Source of the DNA: an uncultured Pirellulaceae bacterium
GTDB taxonomy: Bacteria > Planctomycetota > Planctomycetia > Pirellulales > Pirellulaceae
Direction: 5' to 3'
NCBI GenBank assembly: GCA_937929805.1
Contig: CALFUT010000041.1
Span: forward strand, 1-64,000
Length of the DNA: 64,000 nucleotides
Under the pieces are notes generated by a model. That model had not been told where the DNA came from, ran no database searches, and saw only the letters and a list, made by a program, of their open reading frames with translations. The translations under genes were made by a program, and so were the position numbers. Positions 54,866 through 64,000 of this stretch are shown one piece after another. How positions within the stretch are numbered: position 1 is the first letter of the stretch; every line of letters starts with the position of its first letter.

Positions 54866-56917
54866 ATGTCTCAGTCGATTCTTCTGCAGCCATGGGAAGG
54901 CAACTACGGAGGTGTTCCGCCTTGGGATCAGATTTGTCCCGAGGAGTTTCCGGAAGCGTTTGATGGTGCGATCAAAGAAGCAAACGTTGAAATTGAAGCG
55001 ATCGCAGACTCAAGTGAACCCGCTACTTTTGAAAATACACTCGAAGCACTCGAACGAGCCGGCCAAACGCTCGACCGGCTGACATCAATGTTTGGTGTTC
55101 ACGCGGGCAATTTGAACTTGGGCCCAATCCCCGAGATGGAATCTCAGATCGCACAAAAGCTGGCGGCATGGCACGATTCGGTGACTCAGAATCAAAAGCT
55201 GTTTGATCGAATCAAGGATGTCAAAGAACATGACCAGTTTGATACGCTCACGGCGGTCCAGCAGCGGTTGGTCGAAGAACGTTACAAATCCTTTGTGCGT
55301 CGTGGCGCGAGTCTTTCCGATGATGACAAAACCGAGCTTTCAAAGATCAACTCAAATTTGGCCGACTTGTACACGAAGTTCAGCCAAAACGTGTTGGCCG
55401 ATGAAGAGAAATACGTCACTTGGGTCGAGGACGAAGACAGACTTGCCGGTTTGCCGGACAGCTTGATCGCTTCGATGGCTGCGGCGGCAGAAGGGAAAGG
55501 ACAGCCGGGGAAATGGGCGATCGAAAACACCCGATCTTCGATGGAGCCGTTTCTTTCGTTCGCTGAAGACCGGGAGCTTCGAGAGCAAGTGTGGCGGACG
55601 TACTTTAGCCGCTGTGACCACGGAGACGAAAACGACAACAAGGGTATTATCACCTCGATACTCAAGCTGCGTGCTCGCCGCGCGAAATTGCTTGGCTATC
55701 AGACACATGCTCACTGGCGACTGGAGCCGCAGATGGCGAAAACGCCTGAAGCGGCGATGGACCTAATGACGAACGTCTGGTCGAAAGCGGTCGCGCGTGT
55801 GCGCGAAGAGGTTGCCGACATGCAGGCAATCGCAGATGCCGAAGCCTCGCAGATCAAGATCGAACCATGGGACTATCGGTACTACGCGGAAAAGGTTCGG
55901 GCGGCGAAGTACGATCTCGATTTTAATTTGGTTAAGCCTTACCTTCAGCTGAGCCAGCTTGTGGAAGGCATGATGTGGGCTGCGTCGCAGGTTTTTTCGC
56001 TGCAGTTCAACCAAGTTCATGACGTGCCGGTGTTTCATCCGGATGTTGAAGTCTGGCAAGTGCTCGACCACGACGGTGGCGAGATCGGATTGTTCTATCT
56101 TGATCCCTACGCAAGGAAGGGGAAGCGAAGCGGCGCTTGGATGACGTCGTATCGTGATCAGCATTGCATGGATCGGCCGGTGACGCCGCTGGTTTCGAAT
56201 AACTCGAACTTTATTAAGGCCCAAGCTGGTCAACCGACCTTGATTTCGTGGGATGACGCGACGACGTTATTCCACGAGTTCGGTCACGCTTTGCACGGTC
56301 TGTTGAGTAAGGTCACTTGGCCCAGTCAGTCAGGCACGAATGTCGCCCACGATTTTGTTGAGTTTCCTTCTCAGGTGTATGAGCACTGGTTGTCGACGCC
56401 CGAAGTCCTGAAAAAGTTCGCGACCCATTACCAGACCGGTGAGCCGATGCCTGAGGAGCTGCTGGAGAAGATTGAGAACGCGGCAACCTTCAACCAAGGT
56501 TTCGGCACGGTCGAGTTTCTAGCAAGTGCCTTGGTCGACATGAAGTTGCATCTGGCGGGCGATACGGCAATTGATCCGGAGCAATTCGAAAAAGAAACTT
56601 TGGCGGATTTGGGGATGCCGTCGGAAATCGTAATGAGGCACCGGATGCCTCATTTCAGCCACATTTTTTCGGGAGACGGTTACTCGGCCGGTTACTACAG
56701 CTACCTGTGGGCGGACGCTTTGACGGCCGATGCGGCTGAAGCGTTCGAGGAAGCGGGCAGTTTCTTCGATCAAAAACTTGGTCAGAGATTGAAGGAAACC
56801 GTGCTGACGGTAGGCGATACCGTTGAAGCGGCGGAAAGCTTTCGACGATTTCGCGGACGGGATGTCGACACGTCGTCGCTGCTGCGAAAACGCGGCTTCC
56901 CGGTGGACGCAAATTGA
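54866..56917 (+). CDS. M3 family oligopeptidase (oligopeptidase A-like)
   Basis: 683 residues from the ATG at 54866 (MSQSILLQPWEGNYGG); a GTG precedes it. N-terminal helical region: FENTLEALERAGQTLDRLTS, then VQQRLVEERYKSFVRRGASL. The catalytic zinc motif is TTLFHEFGHALHGLLS (HExxH, about residue 470) with the third ligand Glu in FPSQVYEHWLS (E of HDFVEFPSQ). C-terminal VMRHRMPHFSHIFSGDGYSAGYYSYLWAD is typical of the family. It degrades short peptides in the cytoplasm or periplasm; no signal peptide was seen, so cytoplasmic. It stands alone. Confidence 0.95.
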   Translation: MSQSILLQPWEGNYGGVPPWDQICPEEFPEAFDGAIKEANVEIEAIADSSEPATFENTLEALERAGQTLDRLTSMFGVHAGNLNLGPIPEMESQIAQKLAAWHDSVTQNQKLFDRIKDVKEHDQFDTLTAVQQRLVEERYKSFVRRGASLSDDDKTELSKINSNLADLYTKFSQNVLADEEKYVTWVEDEDRLAGLPDSLIASMAAAAEGKGQPGKWAIENTRSSMEPFLSFAEDRELREQVWRTYFSRCDHGDENDNKGIITSILKLRARRAKLLGYQTHAHWRLEPQMAKTPEAAMDLMTNVWSKAVARVREEVADMQAIADAEASQIKIEPWDYRYYAEKVRAAKYDLDFNLVKPYLQLSQLVEGMMWAASQVFSLQFNQVHDVPVFHPDVEVWQVLDHDGGEIGLFYLDPYARKGKRSGAWMTSYRDQHCMDRPVTPLVSNNSNFIKAQAGQPTLISWDDATTLFHEFGHALHGLLSKVTWPSQSGTNVAHDFVEFPSQVYEHWLSTPEVLKKFATHYQTGEPMPEELLEKIENAATFNQGFGTVEFLASALVDMKLHLAGDTAIDPEQFEKETLADLGMPSEIVMRHRMPHFSHIFSGDGYSAGYYSYLWADALTADAAEAFEEAGSFFDQKLGQRLKETVLTVGDTVEAAESFRRFRGRDVDTSSLLRKRGFPVDAN

Positions 56918-57272
56918 AACAGCTTTGTGTTTACCGAAGGTGCAGGGTCCGAATTGCGCACAAGCAATTTGGCTGAGTAGCACCGATGTTTGGGAGCGGA
57001 AGGCTCCGTCCACCCCACTTCGCTGGCTGAGTTTTTTTCTGAGCACGGCTCGGACGGAGCCTCGACCCTCCCGGGCATGCACGTCACTCCGCACGGCTCA
57101 GGCGGAGCCTCGCCCTCCCGGCGACGCCAAAGTGCAGGGAGTGGAAGGCTCCGTCCGCTCCACTTCGATGGCTGAGTTTTTTTCTGGGCACGGCTCGGAC
57201 GGAGCCTCGCCCTCCCGGCGACACGCCGCTTTAGCACACCGGTGAAATTGAAAAACTGACGTTGCCCAGTCC
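56918..57272. other. Convergent intergenic region filled by repeats
   Basis: Between the M3 peptidase stop and the stop of the 488-aa gene. Nearly all of it is repeat copies E1 and E2; no gene is present. Confidence 0.6.
56992..57260. repeat. GC-rich palindromic repeat, copies E1 and E2
   Basis: Unit E1 (56992-57073) opens GGGAGCGGAAGGCTCCGTCC and closes GGCTCGGACGGAGCCTCGAC then CCTCCC. A further closing half lies at 57092-57119. Unit E2 (57137-57217) repeats the head and closing halves, then the tail GCTTTAGCACACCGGTGAAA and TTGAAAAACTGAC. It ends 13 bp from the stop of the 488-aa gene. The two units share a GAGTTTTTTTCT spacer. Confidence 0.9.
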
Positions 57273-58739
57273 TTACGGATTTCGTGAACTGGATCCGTCC
57301 GGTGATCTTGGGGCGAATCCGTCTTTGATTCGTGTGTCCAGCGTTTCAATGCGAGGCTTGCCGCGAACGCCCATGCGGTTAAGCAATTTGTTTAAGCCGA
57401 TCACCTGTACCGTGTTGCGATCCGCTTGGCCTTCAAGTTTTTTCATCGCGTTGACGATTGCGGGGCTGGCGTCGACGCCAAGGTCAGGTGATTCACCAAG
57501 TACTAAGTAGCGAGTGTCCGAGTCGATTTTCCCACTCATGGCGCCCTCGGCATCATGGCGGGCAACGACTTTGCCGCCGTTGCGTTTGATCATCTGCACC
57601 AACTTGTCTGTGTCATCAAACCCATCTCTGTCCAGATCGAAGCGACCTGCCAAAGCAACGGGGACGCGGAAACCGGGATCCCAAGTTGCGGTCAACACGT
57701 AGTCTCCAGTGAGGATCGGATTGGTCGGATCTTCGTCCGTGACACGAGCTTCCGCCTGCTGGTTGCCCATGCTGGTGACTTCGATCATGGCCTTGTGCTG
57801 GCCTTTTTCAAAGTTGGTGACGGTTCGGTCGTAGATCGCAAACGTTCGGTTGACGGTCAATCCATCCGCTCGGCCAAGGTCGATGAATACGCTTTGGATG
57901 CTTGGTGAGACCTTCACGATTTCGCCGTCAGGGCGATCGAATACCTCACGTTCATAAACGTTGATCTTGTTTTTCAGCAAGATATTTTCGTTCGAGATGT
58001 TGGAGATCTGATTGTTCAGCTCATTTTCGCGAGCCCGGGCCGCTTGCTGAAAGTTGTCGTAGTCACCCGCGAGCTTTTCGGTTTTGCTGCGACTTTCTTC
58101 CAGCGAGTTGGTAAGCTGGCGTTGCTTTTCCTGATTGGTTTGTTTCTCGGTGACCAAATCATCCTGAGTTTTCTTCAGGGTTTTTTGCAGTTCGGCGACG
58201 GTGTTTTCCATTGCGGCAATCTTCGATTCTGCATCCCGCTGAGCTTCCAAAGCTTGGACGGACTTAATGTTCAGTTCGCCATGCTTCTTTCCCAGCACGC
58301 TGCTGAGGTTGCCGATCAAACTACGCCACGTGAAATCTTGTGCTTGTTGCTCGGGGTCATCGGAGCCGATGTGAGCCGCCATGTCTTGCTGGTAGACTTC
58401 TTTGATCGCGTTGATGTTGGAAACGATCGCGTTGATTTCTTCCTTTTGGGTTGCTCCCTGGACGCGGTCGGCAGCTTTTTTGATCGAGTCAATTCGCGTG
58501 TCGACTTCCGCGACGCTGAAGCCAAGATCGCCGATGTACGATTTCAGAACTTCAGCTTGAAGCTTTTGAGCAGTTGCCAATTGCTCTTGGTAGGCCAAGT
58601 CCGCTTGGTAGGTCTCGTTGAGATCCGCGTATTCGGTGGCTTTGTTGATGCCGAGGATCGCGACCAGCAAGAATGCCAATGCCAAGAGCACGAACACGAT
58701 TGTCGTGATCAAGTAAGTTTGGTTTTCCCGGGCGGCCAT
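57273..58739 (-). CDS. Membrane-anchored coiled-coil protein with BRCT-like C-terminal segment
   Basis: About 488 residues from the ATG at 58739 (MAARENQTYLITTIVFVL), with an AGGAG ribosome site. One N-terminal membrane helix (ITTIVFVLLALAFLLVAILG) is followed by a long helical/coiled-coil region (SKIAAMENTVAELQKTLKKT to NELNNQISNISNENILLKNK). A beta-rich domain follows (VSPSIQSVFIDLGRADGLTV, as in MreC-like or related proteins). A C-terminal unit (ALAGRFDLDRDGFDDTDKLV, MIKRNGGKVVA, DTRYLVLGESPD) reads like a BRCT fold. The BRCT comparison is by eye. Planctomycete-type protein; the function is unknown, possibly envelope organisation. Confidence 0.72.
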   Translation of the reverse strand: MAARENQTYLITTIVFVLLALAFLLVAILGINKATEYADLNETYQADLAYQEQLATAQKLQAEVLKSYIGDLGFSVAEVDTRIDSIKKAADRVQGATQKEEINAIVSNINAIKEVYQQDMAAHIGSDDPEQQAQDFTWRSLIGNLSSVLGKKHGELNIKSVQALEAQRDAESKIAAMENTVAELQKTLKKTQDDLVTEKQTNQEKQRQLTNSLEESRSKTEKLAGDYDNFQQAARARENELNNQISNISNENILLKNKINVYEREVFDRPDGEIVKVSPSIQSVFIDLGRADGLTVNRTFAIYDRTVTNFEKGQHKAMIEVTSMGNQQAEARVTDEDPTNPILTGDYVLTATWDPGFRVPVALAGRFDLDRDGFDDTDKLVQMIKRNGGKVVARHDAEGAMSGKIDSDTRYLVLGESPDLGVDASPAIVNAMKKLEGQADRNTVQVIGLNKLLNRMGVRGKPRIETLDTRIKDGFAPRSPDGSSSRNP

Positions 58740-59316
58740 CGTGTAACTCCTGCGGTGACGGTTCAGCGGCGGTGTTGCATTCGGCAACGACGCCTGTCGT
58801 AAAGTTGGGGCTGGAAAGCGGATTAAGGTTAGCGGCGATTGAAAATGTAATTTATCGTGCCACTCGCCCTACGGACGTACCTGTTCGACCATCGGACAAC
58901 CAACCGGCTGGCCATGATTACCACTTGCATACTCGGTATAATTGGAACTGGATCGAGTCTGAGGAAGCAAACAATAGTAGATAGAGGGACTCGGGGTGTC
59001 AAACTTTAACGGTCGATCCTTTCGGGCAATCTCTGGGAAATCAGGTCAGAAGTCGGGTCACAGGGGCTGGTCCTGATAGACGCGTTTTCGTGAGGGTACT
59101 TCCAACATCGGCTCAGGGCTGAAAAAACATAGGCTGTTGGGCGAGCGGTGATTGAGCGTTTTTCCGTCACATCGGCTGATGTTCGAGGTGCCAGACTACT
59201 CGTTGGTAAATCCACTCTCTCAATCGCCTTAACTTGCGATCGCCCTCAATTCGCAGCAGCATCCGGCTGCCCGGCCCGATTAAGTCCTAATTCACCTCAG
59301 CCTTCCGCAGCATCTC
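58740..59316. other. Divergent intergenic region upstream of polA
   Basis: About 580 bp. A TATAAT at 58937-58942 on the plus strand lacks a good -35 box, so polA's promoter is only suggested. No gene, hairpin terminator or repeat was recognised. Confidence 0.45.
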
Positions 59317-62208
59317 ATGGCCAAAGCTAATCAGCAGAAACTTCTTTTTGGTGATCCTCCTGCCGCAGACCGGGATGAGGACAAATCGCCTGCCGGTGAA
59401 GGTTCGGCGACCCCGTTCATTGAGACCGATCCACCCACCGCTGGCTCGAAGGCAGTTGACGCCGTGAAGGTTGACGAATCGTTGCCCTTTGAGTTTTCGG
59501 AGCTGGCAGACAAAAAAGTCGTGGTAGTCGATTCGCACTCGTTGATCTACCAAGTCTTTCACGCGATGGCCCCAATGACGTCGCCAGATGGTCGGACGAT
59601 CCATGCGGTCTACGGGTTCACTCGAGATATCTTGGATATCATCAAGAAGTATCAGCCGGACTACTTAATCTGTGCGTTTGATCGAAGCGAAGTCACTTTT
59701 CGCAATGAACTGTACGATCAATATAAGGCGCACCGGGACCCGATGCCCGATGAACTGCGTTCTCAGATTCCCATGATTCGTCAGCTGGTGGATGCACTGG
59801 AAATTCCGATTCTTGATCTTGATGGTTTTGAGGCGGACGACATTCTGGCGACGATTTCAGCTTCCGTTGATCAGGCCGGAGGCTACTGTTGGTTGGTGAC
59901 CAGCGACAAGGATTGTCGGCAGTTGCTTAGCGAGCGAGTAAACCTGTTGAACTTGCGCAAGCATAAGTTTTATGGGCCTGCCGAACTGATTGAAGATTGG
60001 GGGATTCGCCCTGATCAAGTGGTCGACTTTCAGGCGATGGTGGGAGACAAAGCCGACAATGTGCCCGGCATTGCGACGATCGGTCCGAAAACCGCGACCC
60101 AGTTGTTGGCTGAATTTGACACGCTGGAGGGGGTGCTGGCCAATACGGACAAGATCAAAGGGAAGAAAGCCGAACGAATTCGTGAGTCGGTCGATGTTGC
60201 ATTGCTTAGCCAGAAATTGGTTCGATTGGACACTGCGGTGCCGATCGATGTGCCGTGGCGGCAGGCCAAAGTCAAATCGATTGACTCGACGAACGCAATG
60301 AAGTTGTGCGAAGAGTTCGGTTTTCGCTCCTTGGCTGATCGTGTTGCGGGCCTCGGAACGCAAGTTGAAGTTGCTCCGGTGACTTGGGAGACAAACTACC
60401 GCACCATCATCGATCCCAACGAATTGCAGGCGTTGGTGGACCAGTTGAAAACTTGCGAACGAGTCGCGGTGGATACCGAAACGACTTCACCCAATCCGGC
60501 GTTTGCCGATCTGGTTGGCATTTCGCTGTGTTGGGCGGAAGGCGAGGCGGCCTACGTTCCGATTCAGGCGCCGGAGGGGGAAGCGGTCATGGACCAGCAG
60601 CAGGCGATTGATCTCTTACGTCCGATCCTTGAGTCGGAATCGATCGAGAAGATCGGCCAGAACCTCAAGTACGACATGGTTGTGCTGAAGGCTGCCGGTC
60701 TTCAATTGGCTCAGCCGCTATTTGACACGATGGTCGCAGACTACCTGATCAATCCTGGGCAGAATTCGCACTCGATGGATGACCTTGCCAAGCGGTATTT
60801 GAATTACGAAACCACTTCGATCAAGGAGTTGATCGGAACCGGCAAGAAGCAGATCCAGATGAATGAAGTTTCGGTGGCTCTCGTTTCGAACTACGCATGC
60901 GAAGATGTGGATGTTCCGTGGCGACTTTACGATAAGCTTAAGCAACAGCTGGGCGATCTTGACTTGATCGAATTATTCGATGATTTGGAAATGCCATTGA
61001 TTGATGTTCTGGCCGGTATGGAAGCCAGTGGCATCGAAGTCGACACCGATCTATTGAATGTGATTAGTGGCGAGTTGGCCGAACGTCTAGCAGAGTTGAA
61101 AAATGAGATTCACCAGATTGCCGGCGGTGAGTTCAATATCGATTCACCGGCTCAATTGAGCGAGGTGTTGTTTGATCGTTTGGGGCTGCCCGTGATCAAG
61201 AAAACGAAAACGGGCCGTAGCACCGACGTGGAGGTGTTGACTCAATTGGCGGAACAACACGAGCTTCCAGCTTTGGTGGTCGAATACCGACAGTGCGGAA
61301 AGTTGAAAAGCACTTACACTGACGCATTGATCCGACAGCTGAATCCGAAAACAGGGCGAGTCCACACCTCGTTCAAGCAGGATGTTGCTCGCACGGGCCG
61401 TCTCAGCAGCAAGGATCCTAACTTGCAGAACATCCCAATTCGAACTGAGCAAGGTCGGCGGATTCGGGAAGCCTTTGTGCCGGGGCCAGACGGCTGGAAG
61501 CTGATGATGGCCGACTACTCCCAGATCGAGTTACGAATTCTTGCTCATTGTTGCGGGGATCCGACTCTGCGAACGGTGTTTGAAAATGACGATGATATCC
61601 ACACGGCCGTGGCGGCTCAGGTCTACGAGGTTCCCATCGAAGATGTGACGAAAGACATGCGTCGAAGGGCGAAAGTCATCAATTTTGGCATTATTTACGG
61701 CCAAAGCGCGTTCGGGCTCAGCAAGGAACTTGGCATTTCCCGTGAGGAAGCTGAAGACTTTATCGATGGGTATTATGGAAAATACGCGAGCGTGGACGAA
61801 TTTATGGGGAACGTATTGGCCAAAGCACGCTCGGAAGGTTATGTTAGTACGGTCTTACGCAGACGGCGTGAGGTGGAGGGCATTCGTAGCCCTCAAAAAA
61901 TATCAGCTTCAAGATTTCGAAACTCGGCCGAGCGGATTGCTGTTAATACAGTGATTCAAGGTTCCGCAGCCGACTTGATCAAATTGGCAATGATCAAAGT
62001 GCAGCGGGCGTTGGCGGAGAGCGAAATTCAGGCGAATCTGCTACTGCAGATCCACGACGAACTTGTCTTAGAAGTTCATCCGGACTCGGTGCAATCCTTG
62101 GCGAAGCTGGTTAGACAACAAATGACTCAGGCGTTCGATTTGAGCGTGCCGCTAAAAGTTGACATCGAAGTCGGTGACAGCTGGGGTATCGCGATGCCGA
62201 TTGCTTGA
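59317..62208 (+). CDS. polA: DNA polymerase I
   Basis: 963 residues, normal length. An N-terminal acidic lead of about 60 residues is unusual. The 5'-nuclease domain follows (VVVDSHSLIYQVFHAM, YLICAFDRSEVTFRNELYDQYK, DLDGFEADDILATI, GDKADNVPGIATIGPKTA). The 3'-5' exonuclease is intact: RVAVDTETTSPNPAFADLVG at about 384, KIGQNLKYDMVVL and the later NYACEDVDVPWRL. The polymerase has QDVARTGRLSSKDPNLQNIP, MMADYSQIELRILAHCCGD (about 731), RRRAKVINFGIIYGQSAFG and QIHDELVLEVH (about 912). It does repair and Okazaki-fragment processing. It starts a polA-coaE-rho run. Confidence 0.97.
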   Translation: MAKANQQKLLFGDPPAADRDEDKSPAGEGSATPFIETDPPTAGSKAVDAVKVDESLPFEFSELADKKVVVVDSHSLIYQVFHAMAPMTSPDGRTIHAVYGFTRDILDIIKKYQPDYLICAFDRSEVTFRNELYDQYKAHRDPMPDELRSQIPMIRQLVDALEIPILDLDGFEADDILATISASVDQAGGYCWLVTSDKDCRQLLSERVNLLNLRKHKFYGPAELIEDWGIRPDQVVDFQAMVGDKADNVPGIATIGPKTATQLLAEFDTLEGVLANTDKIKGKKAERIRESVDVALLSQKLVRLDTAVPIDVPWRQAKVKSIDSTNAMKLCEEFGFRSLADRVAGLGTQVEVAPVTWETNYRTIIDPNELQALVDQLKTCERVAVDTETTSPNPAFADLVGISLCWAEGEAAYVPIQAPEGEAVMDQQQAIDLLRPILESESIEKIGQNLKYDMVVLKAAGLQLAQPLFDTMVADYLINPGQNSHSMDDLAKRYLNYETTSIKELIGTGKKQIQMNEVSVALVSNYACEDVDVPWRLYDKLKQQLGDLDLIELFDDLEMPLIDVLAGMEASGIEVDTDLLNVISGELAERLAELKNEIHQIAGGEFNIDSPAQLSEVLFDRLGLPVIKKTKTGRSTDVEVLTQLAEQHELPALVVEYRQCGKLKSTYTDALIRQLNPKTGRVHTSFKQDVARTGRLSSKDPNLQNIPIRTEQGRRIREAFVPGPDGWKLMMADYSQIELRILAHCCGDPTLRTVFENDDDIHTAVAAQVYEVPIEDVTKDMRRRAKVINFGIIYGQSAFGLSKELGISREEAEDFIDGYYGKYASVDEFMGNVLAKARSEGYVSTVLRRRREVEGIRSPQKISASRFRNSAERIAVNTVIQGSAADLIKLAMIKVQRALAESEIQANLLLQIHDELVLEVHPDSVQSLAKLVRQQMTQAFDLSVPLKVDIEVGDSWGIAMPIA

Positions 62209-62247
62209 ACCTTACCTCCTTTTTGGCTCATCAGTCTGGTTCCTATC

Positions 62248-62853
62248 ATGCTTATCATCGGCCTTGCCGGTGGCATTGCCTGCGGCAAAAGTTTCGTCGC
62301 TGGGTGTTTCGAGCAATTAGGTGCCGCTTTGATTGATGCGGACAGGGTGGGTCATGAAGTGCTGGATCAATCGGATGTCCAAGCGCTGCTGGTCAGTCGT
62401 TGGGGATCCGAAGTCACTATTGATGGTAAAGTGGATCGTCGTCGATTGGCGGCGATCGTGTTTGACCCCGATGATGACGGCCAGCAGTTGTCAGAGCTGG
62501 AAAAGATAACCCATCCTCGAATCAGATACCGAATCGAACTGCAGATAGAAGAATTTCGCGACATGGGAGCGGTTCCAGCTGTTGTCTTAGATGCTCCGGT
62601 CATGTTCCGGGCAGGTTGGGATGACATTTGCGATCAAATTGTATTTGTTGATGCACCAATTGGGGTCAGGCGGCAACGTGCGGCTTTGCGGGGTTGGAAA
62701 CAGGGCGAGTTGGAGCGGCGTGAGTCACGACAACTTGCCATTGATGAAAAACGAGAGCGTTCGACTGACGTGGTCGACAATGCTGGTAGCGAGCAGAAAA
62801 CTCGCGATCAGGTGAAGTTACTTTGGCGGCAGTGGCAACTTCCGCTTGGGTAA
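62248..62853 (+). CDS. coaE: Dephospho-CoA kinase CoaE
   Basis: 201 residues. P-loop IGLAGGIACGKSFVAGCFEQ at residues 3-22, then LIDADRVGHEVLD (the substrate Asp), LSELEKITHPRIR, VLDAPVMFRAGWDDICDQIV and a C-terminal KTRDQVKLLWRQW helix. It phosphorylates dephospho-CoA, the last step of CoA synthesis. It lies 40 bp after polA and 27 bp before rho, so probably co-transcribed. Length is normal. Confidence 0.95.
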   Translation: MLIIGLAGGIACGKSFVAGCFEQLGAALIDADRVGHEVLDQSDVQALLVSRWGSEVTIDGKVDRRRLAAIVFDPDDDGQQLSELEKITHPRIRYRIELQIEEFRDMGAVPAVVLDAPVMFRAGWDDICDQIVFVDAPIGVRRQRAALRGWKQGELERRESRQLAIDEKRERSTDVVDNAGSEQKTRDQVKLLWRQWQLPLG

Positions 62854-62880
62854 CGAATTGAACTGAAACGGAGTAGATGA

Positions 62881-64000
62881 ATGTCAGAGGCTCGTTCATC
62901 GCGACCAAACACTCGGAAACGATCTTCAGATGACGGGGTGCGCGCGGGCGCTAGTTCGTTCGAAGATGATCCCGATGTCGTGGATAGGCAGCGCGAAATA
63001 GAAGCCGAGGGTGAACCGGTCTCGATCGCCGAATCGCTCAAATCAAACGAAATTGTCACGCCAACCGGGACAAAACTTGGCAATCCAGCCGAAATCGATG
63101 CTGGAAACGCCATGGAATTGCAGCGTATGCCGCTCGAAGAATTGATCAAGCAGGCGGCGAAAGAGGGCGTCGCGAATCCTGAGTCTCTACCAAAAAACGA
63201 ATTGGTTTTTCAGATTCTTAAGCAGCGAGTTAAAACCTGCGGCATTATCTGGGGTGAAGGCACGCTGCAAATCTTGCCAGACGGGTTTGGCTTTCTTCGC
63301 AGTGTAGATGCCCACTACGTCAGTTGTCCCGACGACATTTATGTCTCGCCCAGCCAGATTCGGAAGTTCAATCTTCGTAATGGGTCGGTCGTTCGCGGTC
63401 AGGTTCGTCCTCCCAAGTCCAATGAGCGTTACTTTGCTTTGCTGCGAGTTGAGTCCGTCAACGGACGTGATCCTAGTGAGGCGTCCAAACAAAAAGCGTT
63501 TGATGATCTGACGCCGCTACATCCCGATCAGCGGATTGTCATTGAGCACTCGCCAAAGTGCATGTCCACTCGCGTGGTCGATCTGATTGCTCCAATCGGT
63601 TTTGGGCAGCGAGGGTTAATCGTTAGTCCTCCGCGTGCTGGAAAAACGGTGTTGATGCAGCGAATGGCGAAAGCGACGCTTGCGAACTACCCAGATGCTT
63701 ACGTGATGATCTTGCTGATCGACGAGCGTCCGGAGGAAGTGACCGACATGGAGCGAGAGGTCAAAAGTGACCGATGCGAAGTGGTCAGTTCCACCTTCGA
63801 CGAACCCGCGTCGCGGCACATTCAGGTCTCCGAAATGGTCCTTGAAAAGGCCAAGCGTCTGGTCGAAAGCGGCTACGATGTCGTGATTTTTCTCGATTCG
63901 ATCACGCGTTTGGGTCGAGCTTGGAATTCAGAATGTCCTCAGTCGGGCAAAACGTTATCGGGCGGCTTAGACGTGAACGCACTTCAGCGACCCAAAGCGT
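62881..64000 (+). CDS. rho: Transcription termination factor Rho, 3' end beyond the window
   Basis: Not in the track because no stop lies in the window; 373 codons are visible. The ATG at 62881 follows a GGAG site. An acidic, disordered N-terminal extension of about 75 residues precedes the usual start ([19 protein letters not shown]). The cold-shock RNA-binding region ([39 protein letters not shown]) and the ATPase follow: Walker [17 protein letters not shown] (about 246-260), [17 protein letters not shown], Walker [17 protein letters not shown]. It ends at [13 protein letters not shown]. Rho ends transcription by 5'-to-3' translocation. It is third in the polA-coaE-rho run. Confidence 0.96.
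   Translation, partial: MSEARSSRPNTRKRSSDDGVRAGASSFEDDPDVVDRQREIEAEGEPVSIAESLKSNEIVTPTGTKLGNPAEIDAGNAMELQRMPLEELIKQAAKEGVANPESLPKNELVFQILKQRVKTCGIIWGEGTLQILPDGFGFLRSVDAHYVSCPDDIYVSPSQIRKFNLRNGSVVRGQVRPPKSNERYFALLRVESVNGRDPSEASKQKAFDDLTPLHPDQRIVIEHSPKCMSTRVVDLIAPIGFGQRGLIVSPPRAGKTVLMQRMAKATLANYPDAYVMILLIDERPEEVTDMEREVKSDRCEVVSSTFDEPASRHIQVSEMVLEKAKRLVESGYDVVIFLDSITRLGRAWNSECPQSGKTLSGGLDVNALQRPKA

Noticed and set aside
58937-58942. TATAAT as the polA promoter
   Set aside because: No adequate -35 box at 16-18 bp and about 375 bp from the polA start; kept only as a weak possibility.

Overview
The window looks like a chromosomal segment of a planctomycete, most likely of the Pirellulaceae (Rhodopirellula-like). 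The reasons are family-level: a two-domain DUF1080 protein, long N-terminally anchored coiled-coil and HEAT/PDZ proteins with few homologues outside the phylum, a Gram-negative envelope set (KdsC, an OstA-like protein, TolC/HlyD/MacB), moderate GC content, frequent TTG/GTG starts, and several families of dispersed intergenic repeats. No rRNA, CRISPR array or intact insertion sequence was seen. There is one tRNA, tRNA-Leu(UAA).

Layout. 0-1 kb: the 5' part of a hicA toxin gene running off the left edge with a probable HicB operator, then a decayed tyrosine-recombinase fragment. 1-10 kb: a DUF1080 protein, a thioester-reductase-like SDR, a Cys-rich secreted protein ending in a strong hairpin terminator, a ceramide-glucosyltransferase-like GT2, a membrane protein, tRNA-Leu and a PDZ protein. 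10-17.5 kb: fliW without csrA, a PIN-TRAM membrane protein, dgt, a lipoprotein whose 5' end runs into a repeat cluster, a rhomboid protease and a membrane-anchored coiled-coil protein. 17.9-25 kb: an efflux set (oversized TolC-like lipoprotein, HlyD adaptor, ABC ATPase) with no permease next to it, then a Wzx-like flippase. 25-30 kb: an LPS-type operon (kdsC, a 1125-residue OstA/LptC-like protein, a DUF4105/Lnb-like lipoprotein). 30.4-35.5 kb: a biotin operon bioA-bioB-bioF-bioH-bioC lacking bioD. 35.6-44.8 kb: a Uma2 nuclease-like gene, carB, a small membrane-anchored protein, argH and a HEAT lipoprotein.

44.7-46.7 kb is the clearest accessory spot. A perfect 24-bp direct repeat, the first copy being the 3' end of the HEAT gene, brackets a 1.2-kb AT-richer insert carrying one DUF2971 gene, followed by a patch of dispersed repeats. 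46.7-52 kb: a MacB-type permease, then a three-gene MoxR-type AAA / unknown 631-residue protein / TerB-like cluster. 52-57 kb: a FAD oxidoreductase, a secreted MsrB, a sigma-54 promoter followed about 200 bp later by a strong terminator with no convincing ORF between (a possible regulatory RNA), and an M3 oligopeptidase. 57-64 kb: a membrane-anchored coiled-coil protein with a BRCT-like tail, then polA-coaE-rho, with rho cut by the right edge.

Most genes are housekeeping or envelope functions. The best candidates for undescribed biology are the DUF2971 insert with its 24-bp repeats, the sigma-54/terminator RNA unit, the MoxR-631-TerB cluster, the LPS operon with its Lnb-like partner, and a GC-rich palindromic repeat family that sits at the 3' ends of genes. 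All starts and functions were read by eye from the sequence; no database search was run.
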